Assembly: GCF_030815855.1 (NCBI RefSeq)
Contig: NZ_JAUSXG010000001.1
Location: forward strand, 1,116,001 to 1,180,000
Origin: Variovorax paradoxus
GTDB taxonomy: Bacteria > Pseudomonadota > Gammaproteobacteria > Burkholderiales > Burkholderiaceae_C
Reading direction: 5' to 3'
Length of the DNA stretch: 64,000 bases
Made by a program: the position numbers and the translations under genes. The notes beneath the pieces were generated by a model that was given only the letters and a program-made list of their open reading frames with translations, was not told the DNA's origin and made no database searches. Of this stretch, positions 8,164 through 16,269 are shown piece by piece (the first letter of the stretch is position 1; the number at the start of each line of letters is the position of its first letter).

Positions 8164-10023
8164 TCAGGCCAGCGGCATGCGCAGTACCAGCTGCGTCTTG
8201 CCCGGCTGCGAATGCAGTTGCAGATCGGCGCCCAGCCTGCGCGCCCGTGCGCGCAGGCTGCGCAAACCCGCGCCGGCACCCTTGTCGGCGCCGTCCACCA
8301 CGAAGCCGCGGCCGTCGTCGCGCACGTTCAGCTGCAATTCGGCGCCGGCGCGCATGACCGCCACATCCACGCGCCGGCCCGCGCTGTGCTTGAGCACATT
8401 GGTCAGCGCCTCCTGCAGAAAACGCAGCAGGTCGAGGCTCTGCGAGGGCGGCAGTTCGAGCGTCTCGATGTTGGACACCTGCCAGCGGCAGTCGATGCCG
8501 TTGGCGTCGAGCAACTGCGAGGTGCGGTGCCGCAGCGGCGCGAGCAGCTCGCCGAAAGCCCGCGCGCCGTCGTGGCGGCCCGTGGCTTCGATGATCAACC
8601 GCAGGTCGTCGCGCAAGCGCTTGAGCATGGCGAGCAGTTCGGGCGCCGAGAGGTTCTCGGGCTTGCGTTCGAGCGTTGCGATGCTGCCGACCAGCATGCC
8701 GCCCAGTCCGTCGTGCAGATCGCTCGCGAGGTTGACGCGCTCGCCGATGCGCGCATGCGCGAGCTCCAAAGCGTGCTGCTGCGCGAGCGTGGCCGCCAGT
8801 TCGGCCTTGGCGGCGTTTACTTCCTCGATCAACTCGGTGTTGAAGTTCTCTATGCGTTCCAGGCTTTGCACGAAGCGCGCGGCCTGGGTCAGCGCCATGC
8901 CCAGCAGCAAGCCGTATGACGACATCGTGGTGTAGTAGATGTTGCTGTCGATTACCTGGGTGAACACCAGCAGGTCGTGCGCGCCCGTCACCGCCGACAG
9001 TGCCATGAAGGGCGCAAGGGAGCGCATCGGGCTGCTGCGGTGGCGCACGGCGTGGACCAGCGAGGCGCTGTTCACGGCAATGATCGTGAGGCCGCCCACC
9101 AGCGTCCAGAGTGCGCGGTGAGTGACCAGGTTTGCCGAGCCGGCAAGCCACAGGTCGAGCACGCCGGCCACGGCGACCAGCAGCGCCAAGCTTTCCAGGC
9201 GGGGCATGCGCCGCCCGCAGAAGCGCAGCGCGAAGACAACGTACGACACGCTGAAAAGCAGCAGCAGCGAGGTGTTCAGCGCCTGCCAGCTGTGGTTGCT
9301 CGCAAAAGGCCAGGGGCTGGTCGCGATCTGGTTGTAGCCGAACAGAAGCCACAGCACCGACATCAGCGCGAACCAGCCATAGGCCGTTTCGCGCCGGCGC
9401 AATAGCCACAGCGCGGCGAAGAAGGCCGAGACCGCAGCGCTTACCGCCAAGCCGAGCATCTGGAGATCGTGGCGCAAGACACGCTCGTGCGCGTACTCCG
9501 CCTGCATGGCCGCGGGTGTACCGAGGCTGACCGGACCGAGCCCGGCCTGATAGGCGTGGAGGCCCGAGACGCGTATCAGCAGCGTGTTGCGTCCCGCCTG
9601 CAGCAGCGGCGGCGCCAGCAGCCAGTAGCGCGGGCTGTTCCAGGCGCGGGTCAGCGGTTCGACCAGGCTGTCGTCGCGCGAGATCGGGCTGCCGTTGAGC
9701 GACACCGCGCCGGCCATGTTGAGGTAGTGCAGCAGCAGGCCCATTTCGGCGACCTGCGCGGGTTGGTCCCAGGTCAGCCGGTACCAGACCACGCCGTCGA
9801 AGCCGGGCCAACGCCCGGCCCAGCTGTCGGGCAGGGTGACGGGCGTCCAACCGTCGGCCGGCGGACGGGTGTCGTCCCAGCCCGTGCCGCGCACGGCTTC
9901 GATACGGAGTTCAAGGGCGGGCTGTTGCGCCAGCGCCAGCGCCGGGCTGACGGCGATAAAGAAAAGGAAGGCGCCAGTCAATACGGCAAGCCATGCCCGG
10001 GGGAAAGCTTTTTGGTGTGGCAT
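8164..10023 (-). CDS. Sensor histidine kinase, 7TMR-DISM type
   Basis: 619-residue sensor. A signal segment at the N-terminus is followed by a periplasmic DISM-type beta domain (about 40-190, with WYRLTWDQPAQV and AGAVSLNGSPI), seven hydrophobic helices (about 200-380), a HisKA_3 dimerisation segment with the phosphorylatable His in ASDLHDGLGG (near residue 434), and a HATPase_c domain (QEALTNVLKHS, N box; VRDDGRGF, G box). This is the NarX/DegS-like kinase class that partners LuxR-type regulators, two of which flank the locus. It is divergent from the trimeric autotransporter with an 87-base shared promoter region, suggesting control of that adhesin. The ligand is unknown. Confidence 0.9.
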   Translation of the reverse strand: MPHQKAFPRAWLAVLTGAFLFFIAVSPALALAQQPALELRIEAVRGTGWDDTRPPADGWTPVTLPDSWAGRWPGFDGVVWYRLTWDQPAQVAEMGLLLHYLNMAGAVSLNGSPISRDDSLVEPLTRAWNSPRYWLLAPPLLQAGRNTLLIRVSGLHAYQAGLGPVSLGTPAAMQAEYAHERVLRHDLQMLGLAVSAAVSAFFAALWLLRRRETAYGWFALMSVLWLLFGYNQIATSPWPFASNHSWQALNTSLLLLFSVSYVVFALRFCGRRMPRLESLALLVAVAGVLDLWLAGSANLVTHRALWTLVGGLTIIAVNSASLVHAVRHRSSPMRSLAPFMALSAVTGAHDLLVFTQVIDSNIYYTTMSSYGLLLGMALTQAARFVQSLERIENFNTELIEEVNAAKAELAATLAQQHALELAHARIGERVNLASDLHDGLGGMLVGSIATLERKPENLSAPELLAMLKRLRDDLRLIIEATGRHDGARAFGELLAPLRHRTSQLLDANGIDCRWQVSNIETLELPPSQSLDLLRFLQEALTNVLKHSAGRRVDVAVMRAGAELQLNVRDDGRGFVVDGADKGAGAGLRSLRARARRLGADLQLHSQPGKTQLVLRMPLA

Positions 10024-10110
10024 TTACCAGTTTTCGGGGATGGCCTCGTCGAGCCTGGAAAGACACACTTTGCCACGTTTGTTTTATTTTCTTTCAAAAA
10101 CGAGGAATCC

Positions 10111-11925
10111 ATGCCAGTCCAGATCCGCGCCGATGGCACACGTGAAGGGTTGCGCAAACTTCGGCATCTGTCCGTGGTTGCGCTGCTCGTCGCAGGAAAC
10201 GCCTACGCGGCAGGATTTGCCGGTGGCACGATGGGCAACGATGGCTCGGCAACTTCCGCCGGGTCGGCTGGCGCCGGAGGCGCTGCGGCCGTCGTCTCGG
10301 GAGACGGGGCCACCGCCGTCGGTGCGGGCGGTGACGGCGGCGCCGGAACTGCTGCTGGATTCGGCGGCGCGGGCGGGGCGGGCGCCAGCGCCACCGCAAG
10401 CGGCGCGACGGCTGTCGGGGGTGGTGGTGCCGGCGCGCTGGGCGAAGCGGGGGGAACGGGCGGCGCAGGGGGGCGTGGCGCGCAGGCCTCCGCGGGCGGT
10501 GCGATCGCGCTCGGCGCAGGAGGCGCGGGCGGCGATGGTTGCTGCGGCGGTACCGGCCCGGCAGGCGGCAGTGGCGCGCAGGCTTCGGGCAACGCCGCGA
10601 TCGCCATCGGAAGCGCCTCGGGCACCAGCCGGGGCGCCGTGGCATCCGGCAACGGCAGCACCGCGATCGGCGGCGCGAACGGCGGCGCGAACGGCGGCGC
10701 TTCGGGCGCGGCCGCATTGGCCGCGGGCAGCGTGGCGATCGGCGCCGGCAGCCGGGTCGCGAGCGGCGCGAACGGCAGCGCGGCCATCGGTGCGAACTCC
10801 GTTGCCACGGCGGCCAACACGGTGTCTTTCGGGTCCGCCGGCCAAACGCGCGGCCTGGTCAACGTCAGTGCCGGAGCGGTGACAGCCACAAGCACCGATG
10901 CCGTCAATGGCAGCCAGCTGTTCACCGTGCAGCAGACCGCCAGCACAGCGGCATCCGCAGCCTCCGCCGCGCAAGGCACGGCCAACTCCGCGCTCGGCCT
11001 GGCGCAGAACTCGGCGCAATACGGCGCGGGCGGCACTTCGCTTCAGCTCAACCCCAACGGCGGTGCCGGCACCACCATCGGCAATGTCAGCGCGGGCCAG
11101 GTTGCGACCGATGCCGCCAACGTCGGCCAGGTGCAGCAGGCCCAGCAGACCGCCATCACCACGGCGAACAACTTCACCGTTCAACAAGTCACCGCGCTGC
11201 AGACCTTGATGAACCAGGCGTTGGCCAGCGGCGTGTGCGCGGTGGGCGCGGGCGGCGCCGTGGCTTGCGGGCCTGGGGCCGGCGCCAGCGGTGCCGGCAG
11301 TACGTCGATGGGCATCAATGCGCAGGCCAGCGGCGAGAACACCGTCGCCATCGGGAATGGCGCCGAGGCTCGCTATGCCGGGTCGGTGGCCATCGGCGCC
11401 GGGGCCAAGGCGCTGGCCGATCCCACCACCGCGGTCGGCAACAACGCGGTGGCCACCGGCAACAATGCCGTGGCACTGGGCGCCAACACATTGGCCTCGG
11501 GCAGCAATGCGGTCGCGCTGGGCCAGGGTTCGGTGGCGGATCGCGACAACACCGTGTCGGTGGGCAACGCGGCCACCGGCCAGTTGCGCGGCATTGCGAA
11601 CGTCGCGCCCGGCGTGCTGGGCACCGACGCCGTCAACGTCAATCAGCTGCAGCAGGCGGTGAGCAACGCGACCAGTCAGGCGAACGCCTTTGCCGCACAG
11701 GGGGTGGCGGCGGCGTTGGCGATGCCATCGATGCCGACATTGGCGGTGGGCAAGAAATGGATGGGGGCCGCCGTGGGCAACTACGCCGGCGCGTCGGCCG
11801 TCGGCTTCGCTTTCGGCTACCAGGTCAACGACAACTTCAACCTGGGGCTCGGTATTTCCACCGCAACCAGCAGCGGCAGTAGCAACCGCGTTGCCGCCCG
11901 CGTGCAGGCGGGTTATGCATGGTGA
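10111..11925 (+). CDS. Trimeric autotransporter adhesin (YadA-like)
   Basis: 604-residue type Vc secreted surface protein. Signal peptide ends near residue 33 (GNAYA). Residues 35-230 are an extremely Gly/Ala-rich head with repeated A-x-A-S-G-x-x-A-I-A-x-G units; a neck follows (VNVSAGAVTATSTDAVNGSQ), then a stalk (350-400), a second head with SVAIGAG/NAVALG repeats (410-490), a second neck (VAPGVLGTDAVNVNQL) and the C-terminal four-strand membrane anchor (about 545-604, LAVGKKWMGAAVGNYAG to VQAGYAW, ending in an aromatic). GAGGA precedes the ATG. A Cys-Cys pair in the first head (near 144) and two Cys in the stalk/head junction are unusual for this family. Confidence 0.93.
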   Translation: MPVQIRADGTREGLRKLRHLSVVALLVAGNAYAAGFAGGTMGNDGSATSAGSAGAGGAAAVVSGDGATAVGAGGDGGAGTAAGFGGAGGAGASATASGATAVGGGGAGALGEAGGTGGAGGRGAQASAGGAIALGAGGAGGDGCCGGTGPAGGSGAQASGNAAIAIGSASGTSRGAVASGNGSTAIGGANGGANGGASGAAALAAGSVAIGAGSRVASGANGSAAIGANSVATAANTVSFGSAGQTRGLVNVSAGAVTATSTDAVNGSQLFTVQQTASTAASAASAAQGTANSALGLAQNSAQYGAGGTSLQLNPNGGAGTTIGNVSAGQVATDAANVGQVQQAQQTAITTANNFTVQQVTALQTLMNQALASGVCAVGAGGAVACGPGAGASGAGSTSMGINAQASGENTVAIGNGAEARYAGSVAIGAGAKALADPTTAVGNNAVATGNNAVALGANTLASGSNAVALGQGSVADRDNTVSVGNAATGQLRGIANVAPGVLGTDAVNVNQLQQAVSNATSQANAFAAQGVAAALAMPSMPTLAVGKKWMGAAVGNYAGASAVGFAFGYQVNDNFNLGLGISTATSSGSSNRVAARVQAGYAW

Positions 11926-11952
11926 GGCGCGCAGAAAAGAAAGCAGCGCCGA

Positions 11953-12666
11953 TCAGTGCAGCAGGCCGTGCCTTCGGGCCTGGTAGACAGCCTCGGTGCG
12001 GGAGGTGACGGCCAGCTTGCGGTAGATGTTCTTGGTGTGGCATTCCACCGTCAGCCTCGAGATCGACAGCGATTCGGCCATGTCGCGGTTGCTCAGCCCC
12101 TGCGACACGAGTTCGAGAATCTTGCGTTCACGCGGGGTCAGCGGCGCGGGCAGCGGCGCGGGTGCATCGGCCGCCGCCACAACAGGCCGCGAAGTCTGCT
12201 GCATGGCCAGCCAGCCGAGGATATGGCGCGCGATGGCCGGATCGATCGGCGCACCCCCTTGCTCGATGCTGCGCAGCGCCATGCCGAGTTCGAGGTCGTC
12301 GCGCTCTTTCAAAAGGTAGCCGATGGCGCCGGCGCGCAGCGCCGCGAAGATGATTTCTTCCGTGCGCCAGGCCGAGATCACCACCGCGGGCACCTTGGGA
12401 TGCTGCCCCTGCATCCAGCCGATCAGTTCCACCCCGCTGCCGTCCGGCAGGCCGATGTCGACCAGCGCGACGCCGAAGCTCTGCGCGCCGAGCAGTTCCT
12501 TGGCCGTCGCAATGCTGCCGGCCCAGGCGATCTGCGGCTCGCCGCCGCCGCCGAGCATCGACGACAGTACGCGGCCCAGGCGCTCGCGCATCGCCGGATC
12601 GTCTTCGACCACCAGCGAGGGACTGAGGGAAACGGGTTCAACGATTTCCGGTGGGGAAATGGACAT
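11953..12666 (-). CDS. NarL/LuxR-type response regulator
   Basis: 237-residue regulator with receiver domain (V-V-E-D-D acidic pair intact, phospho-Asp in ALVDIGLPDGSG, Lys in GYLLKERDD) and a canonical LuxR helix-turn-helix (LTPRERKILELVSQGLSNRD, then SRLTVECHTKNIYRKL). The chosen start, MSISPPEI, aligns with the start of its paralogue at 7358-8029; an upstream ATG at 12750 would add 28 poorly supported residues. It is convergent with the adhesin gene and lies downstream of an SDR gene on the same strand. It may be a second output of the kinase at 8164-10023. Confidence 0.9.
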   Translation of the reverse strand: MSISPPEIVEPVSLSPSLVVEDDPAMRERLGRVLSSMLGGGGEPQIAWAGSIATAKELLGAQSFGVALVDIGLPDGSGVELIGWMQGQHPKVPAVVISAWRTEEIIFAALRAGAIGYLLKERDDLELGMALRSIEQGGAPIDPAIARHILGWLAMQQTSRPVVAAADAPAPLPAPLTPRERKILELVSQGLSNRDMAESLSISRLTVECHTKNIYRKLAVTSRTEAVYQARRHGLLH

Positions 12667-12774
12667 CCGGTGCAATCCGATCGGTAGCAGGTCAACAGGC
12701 TGCTTTTGCTTGTTCCCGGATTGTTGCAGAGTGTTGCCATCGCCCGCCATCGAACTGGCGGGAGACGAGGCGGG

Positions 12775-13581
12775 TCAATCCAGCGTCACGCCGCCGCTCA
12801 TGTTGACCACGGTGCCGGTCATCGCGCCGGCATGGCCGGAGGCCAGGAAGACCGCGGTGCCTGCCATCTGGTCCAGCGAGGGCAGCCGCGCCACCAGCAG
12901 ACCGGCCGGCTTGGCCGCGAGCATCTGCTCGACCGTCATGCCCATGCTTTCGGCCACCGGGCGAAACACCTCCCGGCTGTGCGAGCCGGCAGCGGCGGCT
13001 TCGGGAATGGCATGCGATCGGATGCACACGCTGCGGATGTTGAAGGCCGCCAGCTCGCCCGCCATGTGGCGCGTGAGCGCCTCGACGCCCGCACAGGCCA
13101 CGGCATGGCCGAGATAGCCAGGCCCCGGCAGGCGCGACGCCGGCGTGGACACCGAGATGATCACGCCGCCGCCTTGTCGTGCCATGTGCGGTGCGACGGC
13201 TTTCGCAGTCAGGAAGTTGCTGCGGGCATAGGCGTGGACAGGGAGAAAGTAGTCCTCCAAAGACAGTGCCGACAGTGGCCGGCCCTGCACATGCATCACG
13301 CCGATGGCGTTGAATGCGATGTCGATGCCGCCGGCCCCTTCGGCCACTTCGTTGGCGTGGCGCAGCATGGCTGCTTCGTCGAGCGCGTCGACCACCGCGA
13401 CTTCGGCGCTGCCGCCGGCGGCGGCGATGTCCTTCGCGACGGCATCGAGCTTGGTACGCGTGCGGCCCGCGAGGAACACCCTCGCGCCGACGCTGGCAAA
13501 GGCGCGGGCCACCGCCCCGCCGATGGCACCGCCGGCGCCGTGGATGACGGCGCGCTTGTCCTGCAACGAATTCAACGACAT
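12775..13581 (-). CDS. SDR-fold protein with substituted catalytic residues
   Basis: 268-residue short-chain dehydrogenase/reductase. The Rossmann motif is present as HGAGGAIGGAVARAF (usual T-G-x-x-x-G-I-G) with GRT after beta 2, so NADP(H) binding is plausible. The active-site segment aligns without gaps to classical SDRs (IISVST ... ACAGVEAL) but the Ser, Tyr and Lys positions are Thr, His and Cys; a Tyr occurs three residues before the normal site. The C-terminal FLASGHAGAMTGTVVNMSGG is typical. AGGAG precedes the ATG at 13581. It could be a regulatory or binding protein rather than an oxidoreductase. Confidence 0.85.
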   Translation of the reverse strand: MSLNSLQDKRAVIHGAGGAIGGAVARAFASVGARVFLAGRTRTKLDAVAKDIAAAGGSAEVAVVDALDEAAMLRHANEVAEGAGGIDIAFNAIGVMHVQGRPLSALSLEDYFLPVHAYARSNFLTAKAVAPHMARQGGGVIISVSTPASRLPGPGYLGHAVACAGVEALTRHMAGELAAFNIRSVCIRSHAIPEAAAAGSHSREVFRPVAESMGMTVEQMLAAKPAGLLVARLPSLDQMAGTAVFLASGHAGAMTGTVVNMSGGVTLD

Positions 13582-13681
13582 GAACTTCTCTCCTTGGTGG
13601 TGCGCCCGGCGACATGCGGGCGTTCGAACCAAGGACGGCGCGCGGGGGCGCGATCCGACAACGCGGACGAAATTTTTTCGC

Positions 13682-14061
13682 TCAGACCTGCGGAATGCGC
13701 GGAGCGATCACGCCCGGGTCGTACCAGGTGACCGGCCGGATCTCGAACACACCGCCTTCGAAGTCCAGCCGGCGGGCGGCGTCCCGCGCCTGTTCCAAGG
13801 TGTCGCAGTCGACGATGTAGAGGCCCATCAGCTGCTCCTTGGTTTCGGCGAAGGGGCGTCGGTGACCAGCGGATGGGCATCGCCCGCGCGGCGCACCGTG
13901 GTGGAAGCGTCGGGCATCAGGCGCAGCACCGTGCCGAGCCGACCCTGGGACTGCAGTTCGTCCCGCAGGTCGGTGTGGCGTTCGAGCATCTCGTCTTCGA
14001 TGCCAGGCGCCCAGGCGGCAACGGCGGATTCGGAGCCGTAGATCAGGATGGAATAGAGCAT
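13682..14061 (-). pseudogene. YciI/DGPF-domain protein, interrupted by a frameshift
   Basis: Starts as a normal YCII-related protein (MLYSILIYGSESAVAAWAPG, about 70 residues through HPLVTDAP). The frame then shifts by one base at a run of four G on the + strand (13853-13856). The continuation in another frame completes the family's C-terminus: FAETKEQLMGLYIVDC, then LDFEGGVFEIRPV, ending IPQV at 13682. Adding one base would give a 126-residue protein. The gene sits 16 bases after the sigma-factor gene on the same strand, the standard pairing for ECF42 sigma factors. Either a real inactivation or a homopolymer sequencing error. Confidence 0.85.
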
Positions 14062-14077
14062 CGGTCGTCCTTCTGGG

Positions 14078-15349
14078 TCATGGAATCGTTGCGGCGGGAT
14101 CGGGCGCCGACAGCCGGTCGAGCAGGGCGCGGATGTGCGCCGCCTCGGCCGGGGTGCGGGCAAGGGCGATGGCTTCCGAGAAAGCCGCATTCGCGTCTGC
14201 CGAACGGCCCAGCTGCATCAGCAGTCCGCCCCTGAGCCCGTGGAAATGAAAGTAGGCCGACAGCGGCCCGGCCAGCGGACCGATCATCGCGAGCGCGGCT
14301 TCGGGCCCTCGGAGCTTGGCAACAGCCACGGCGCGGTTGAGCGTGACCACCGGCGAAGGCTGCAGCACCTCGAGCGCGACATACAGCCGGTCGATCTCGG
14401 CCCAGTCGGTGTCGGCCGCATGCGCCGCCTGGGCATGGGTGGCGGCAATGGCGGCCTGCAACTGGTAAGGGCCGGGCCGTCTGCGGCGCAGCGCGTTCTC
14501 GACCAGGGCCAGCCCTTCGGCCGTGAGCGCGCGGTTCCAGCGGCTGCGGTCCTGGTCTTCGAGCAGCACGACCATGGCGTCGGCATCGAGCCGCGCATCG
14601 GCGCGCGCATGCTGCAGGAGCAGCAGCGCGGCCAGGCCCATGAGCTCCGGATGATCCGGAAACAGCTCGAGCAGCAGCCGCGCGAGGCGTATCGCTTCTT
14701 CGCAGAGCGCAATGCGCAGATGCTCGGCGCCGCCGCTTGCGGAATAGCCTTCGTTGAACAGCAGGTAAACCGTGGTGCACACGGCCGCCAGCCGTTCGCC
14801 GCGCTCGCGTGGACCGGGCGCGTCGAACGAAATGCCGGCCGACGCGACCCGTTTCTTGGCCCGCGTGATGCGCTGTTCCATCGCGCTTTCGCCCACCAGG
14901 AAGGCGCGCGCAATCTCCTGCACCGAGAGGCCCGACACAATGCGCAGCGCCAGGGCGATCTGCTGCGTCAGCGGCAGATCGGGATGGCAGCAGACGAACA
15001 GCAGCCGCAGCACGTCGTCGCGGTAATGCGTGTGGTCCAGCGCTTCGACGAGCCGGGCTTCGGCGTCGTCCAGGTCGGAGATCGACGCTTCGTCGTCGGG
15101 CAGTGCTTCATGCAGCTTGCGCCGCCGCACCTCGTCGAGCGCGGCATTGCGCCCCACGAAGATCAGCCAGGCCAGCGGATCGCGCGGCGGGCCGCTCACG
15201 GGCCAATGCTGCAGGGCGCGCAGGCTGGCTTCCTGGAAAGCTTCCTCGGCCAGGTCGAGTTCGCGAAAGTAGCGCAGCAGCGCCGCAACGGCACGCGGCC
15301 GCGAGGCGGTCAGCGTGATCGCGATCCAGGCTGTTTCGGTCGTGCGCAT
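14078..15349 (-). CDS. ECF sigma factor, ECF42-like (SnoaL-free, TPR-like C-terminus)
   Basis: About 423 residues. N-terminal sigma-70 region 2 (ELDLAEEAFQEASLRAL, WLIFVGRNAALDEVRRR), region 4 (LALRIVSGLSVQEIARAFLVGESAMEQRITRAKKR) and a long C-terminal extension with helical TPR-like repeats (EEAIRLARLLLELFPDHPELMGL; RLYVALEVLQPSPVVTLNRAVA). This is the DUF6596 architecture of group ECF42, which lacks a classical anti-sigma factor and is encoded with YCII/DGPF proteins, as here. Three in-frame starts (15370 GTG, 15358 ATG, 15349 ATG) are possible; 15349 has GGAG at 11 bases. Activity is thought to depend on the C-terminal extension. Confidence 0.88.
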   Translation of the reverse strand: MRTTETAWIAITLTASRPRAVAALLRYFRELDLAEEAFQEASLRALQHWPVSGPPRDPLAWLIFVGRNAALDEVRRRKLHEALPDDEASISDLDDAEARLVEALDHTHYRDDVLRLLFVCCHPDLPLTQQIALALRIVSGLSVQEIARAFLVGESAMEQRITRAKKRVASAGISFDAPGPRERGERLAAVCTTVYLLFNEGYSASGGAEHLRIALCEEAIRLARLLLELFPDHPELMGLAALLLLQHARADARLDADAMVVLLEDQDRSRWNRALTAEGLALVENALRRRRPGPYQLQAAIAATHAQAAHAADTDWAEIDRLYVALEVLQPSPVVTLNRAVAVAKLRGPEAALAMIGPLAGPLSAYFHFHGLRGGLLMQLGRSADANAAFSEAIALARTPAEAAHIRALLDRLSAPDPAATIP

Positions 15350-15445
15350 GGGCTTCATTGCTCCGGTCACCCCAAGGACGAACGAGTATGCGTCGGGCCG
15401 ACAGCCGCCCGCGAAAAAAACTGCAGCGCGGAGGCCGCGCCTCGA

Positions 15446-16255
15446 TCAGCCCAGCAGGTTGCGCAGCGCCGCCTCGACGGCTGCCGCGGTGGCCAGCGGC
15501 TTTTCCATCGGGAACAGGTGCGAGCCGTCGAGCATCGCGATCCGCCCCTTGGTGACCTTCTGGGTCATCGCCATGCCCACCTGCTTCATCTCGGCCGACT
15601 GGCGCCCGCCGATGAAGGCCACCTTGCATTTGAGCGGGTGGCGGCGCAGCAGGGCTGCGAGGTTGTGGGGCAGGGTGTTGTAGATGGCGGTTTCCACGTT
15701 GCGGTCGAAGCTCAGTTCGCGCGTGTCTTCGCTGTCGAAGGTGCCGTGGTCGATGTAGTCGTGCAGCACCTGCTCGTCCCACTTGGCAAAGGCCTTCTTG
15801 CTGCGGAAGTGCTCGAACACCGCTTCCCGGTGGGCCCAGCTGTTCTTGCGCTTGCGACTGATGGCGCCGGGCGACACCGTCTTCATCAGCGGGGTGCGCT
15901 TCACGAGGCTCAGCGTGTTCGCGCGCCAGCCGCCCAGAATCGGCGAGTCGAGCAGCACCACGCCGCGGGCAAGCGCCGGATGCAGCGCCGCGCACATCAG
16001 GCTCAGGAACCCGCCGAGCGAATGGCCGACCAGGAACACCGGGCCGCCGGCACGGTCGGCGTGCTGCTGCGCGAAGTCGGCCAGCTGCTGCACCAGGTGC
16101 GGCCAGTTGTCGGTGACGGGGTACTTCGGGTCGTGCCCGAACTTCTCGATGGCGTCGACTTCGAAGCCGCGGTTGCGCAGGCTGTCGAGAACGACGCGGT
16201 AGGTGCTCGCTGGAAAGCTGTTGCCGTGCGAGAAGACGACAGGGGGCATCGCCAT
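15446..16255 (-). CDS. Alpha/beta hydrolase
   Basis: 269-residue alpha/beta-hydrolase. The nucleophile elbow is VFLVGHSLGGFLSL (Ser near residue 80), an oxyanion-hole segment FSHGNSFPASTY lies near the N-terminus, and the catalytic His is expected in MLDGSHLFPMEKP near the end. No signal peptide, so cytoplasmic. It starts 14 bases after the Anbu peptidase gene on the same strand and is probably cotranscribed. Substrate unknown; the fold covers esterases, haloperoxidases and lyases. Confidence 0.85.
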   Translation of the reverse strand: MAMPPVVFSHGNSFPASTYRVVLDSLRNRGFEVDAIEKFGHDPKYPVTDNWPHLVQQLADFAQQHADRAGGPVFLVGHSLGGFLSLMCAALHPALARGVVLLDSPILGGWRANTLSLVKRTPLMKTVSPGAISRKRKNSWAHREAVFEHFRSKKAFAKWDEQVLHDYIDHGTFDSEDTRELSFDRNVETAIYNTLPHNLAALLRRHPLKCKVAFIGGRQSAEMKQVGMAMTQKVTKGRIAMLDGSHLFPMEKPLATAAAVEAALRNLLG

Positions 16256-16269
16256 GGCCGCCGCCGGCT

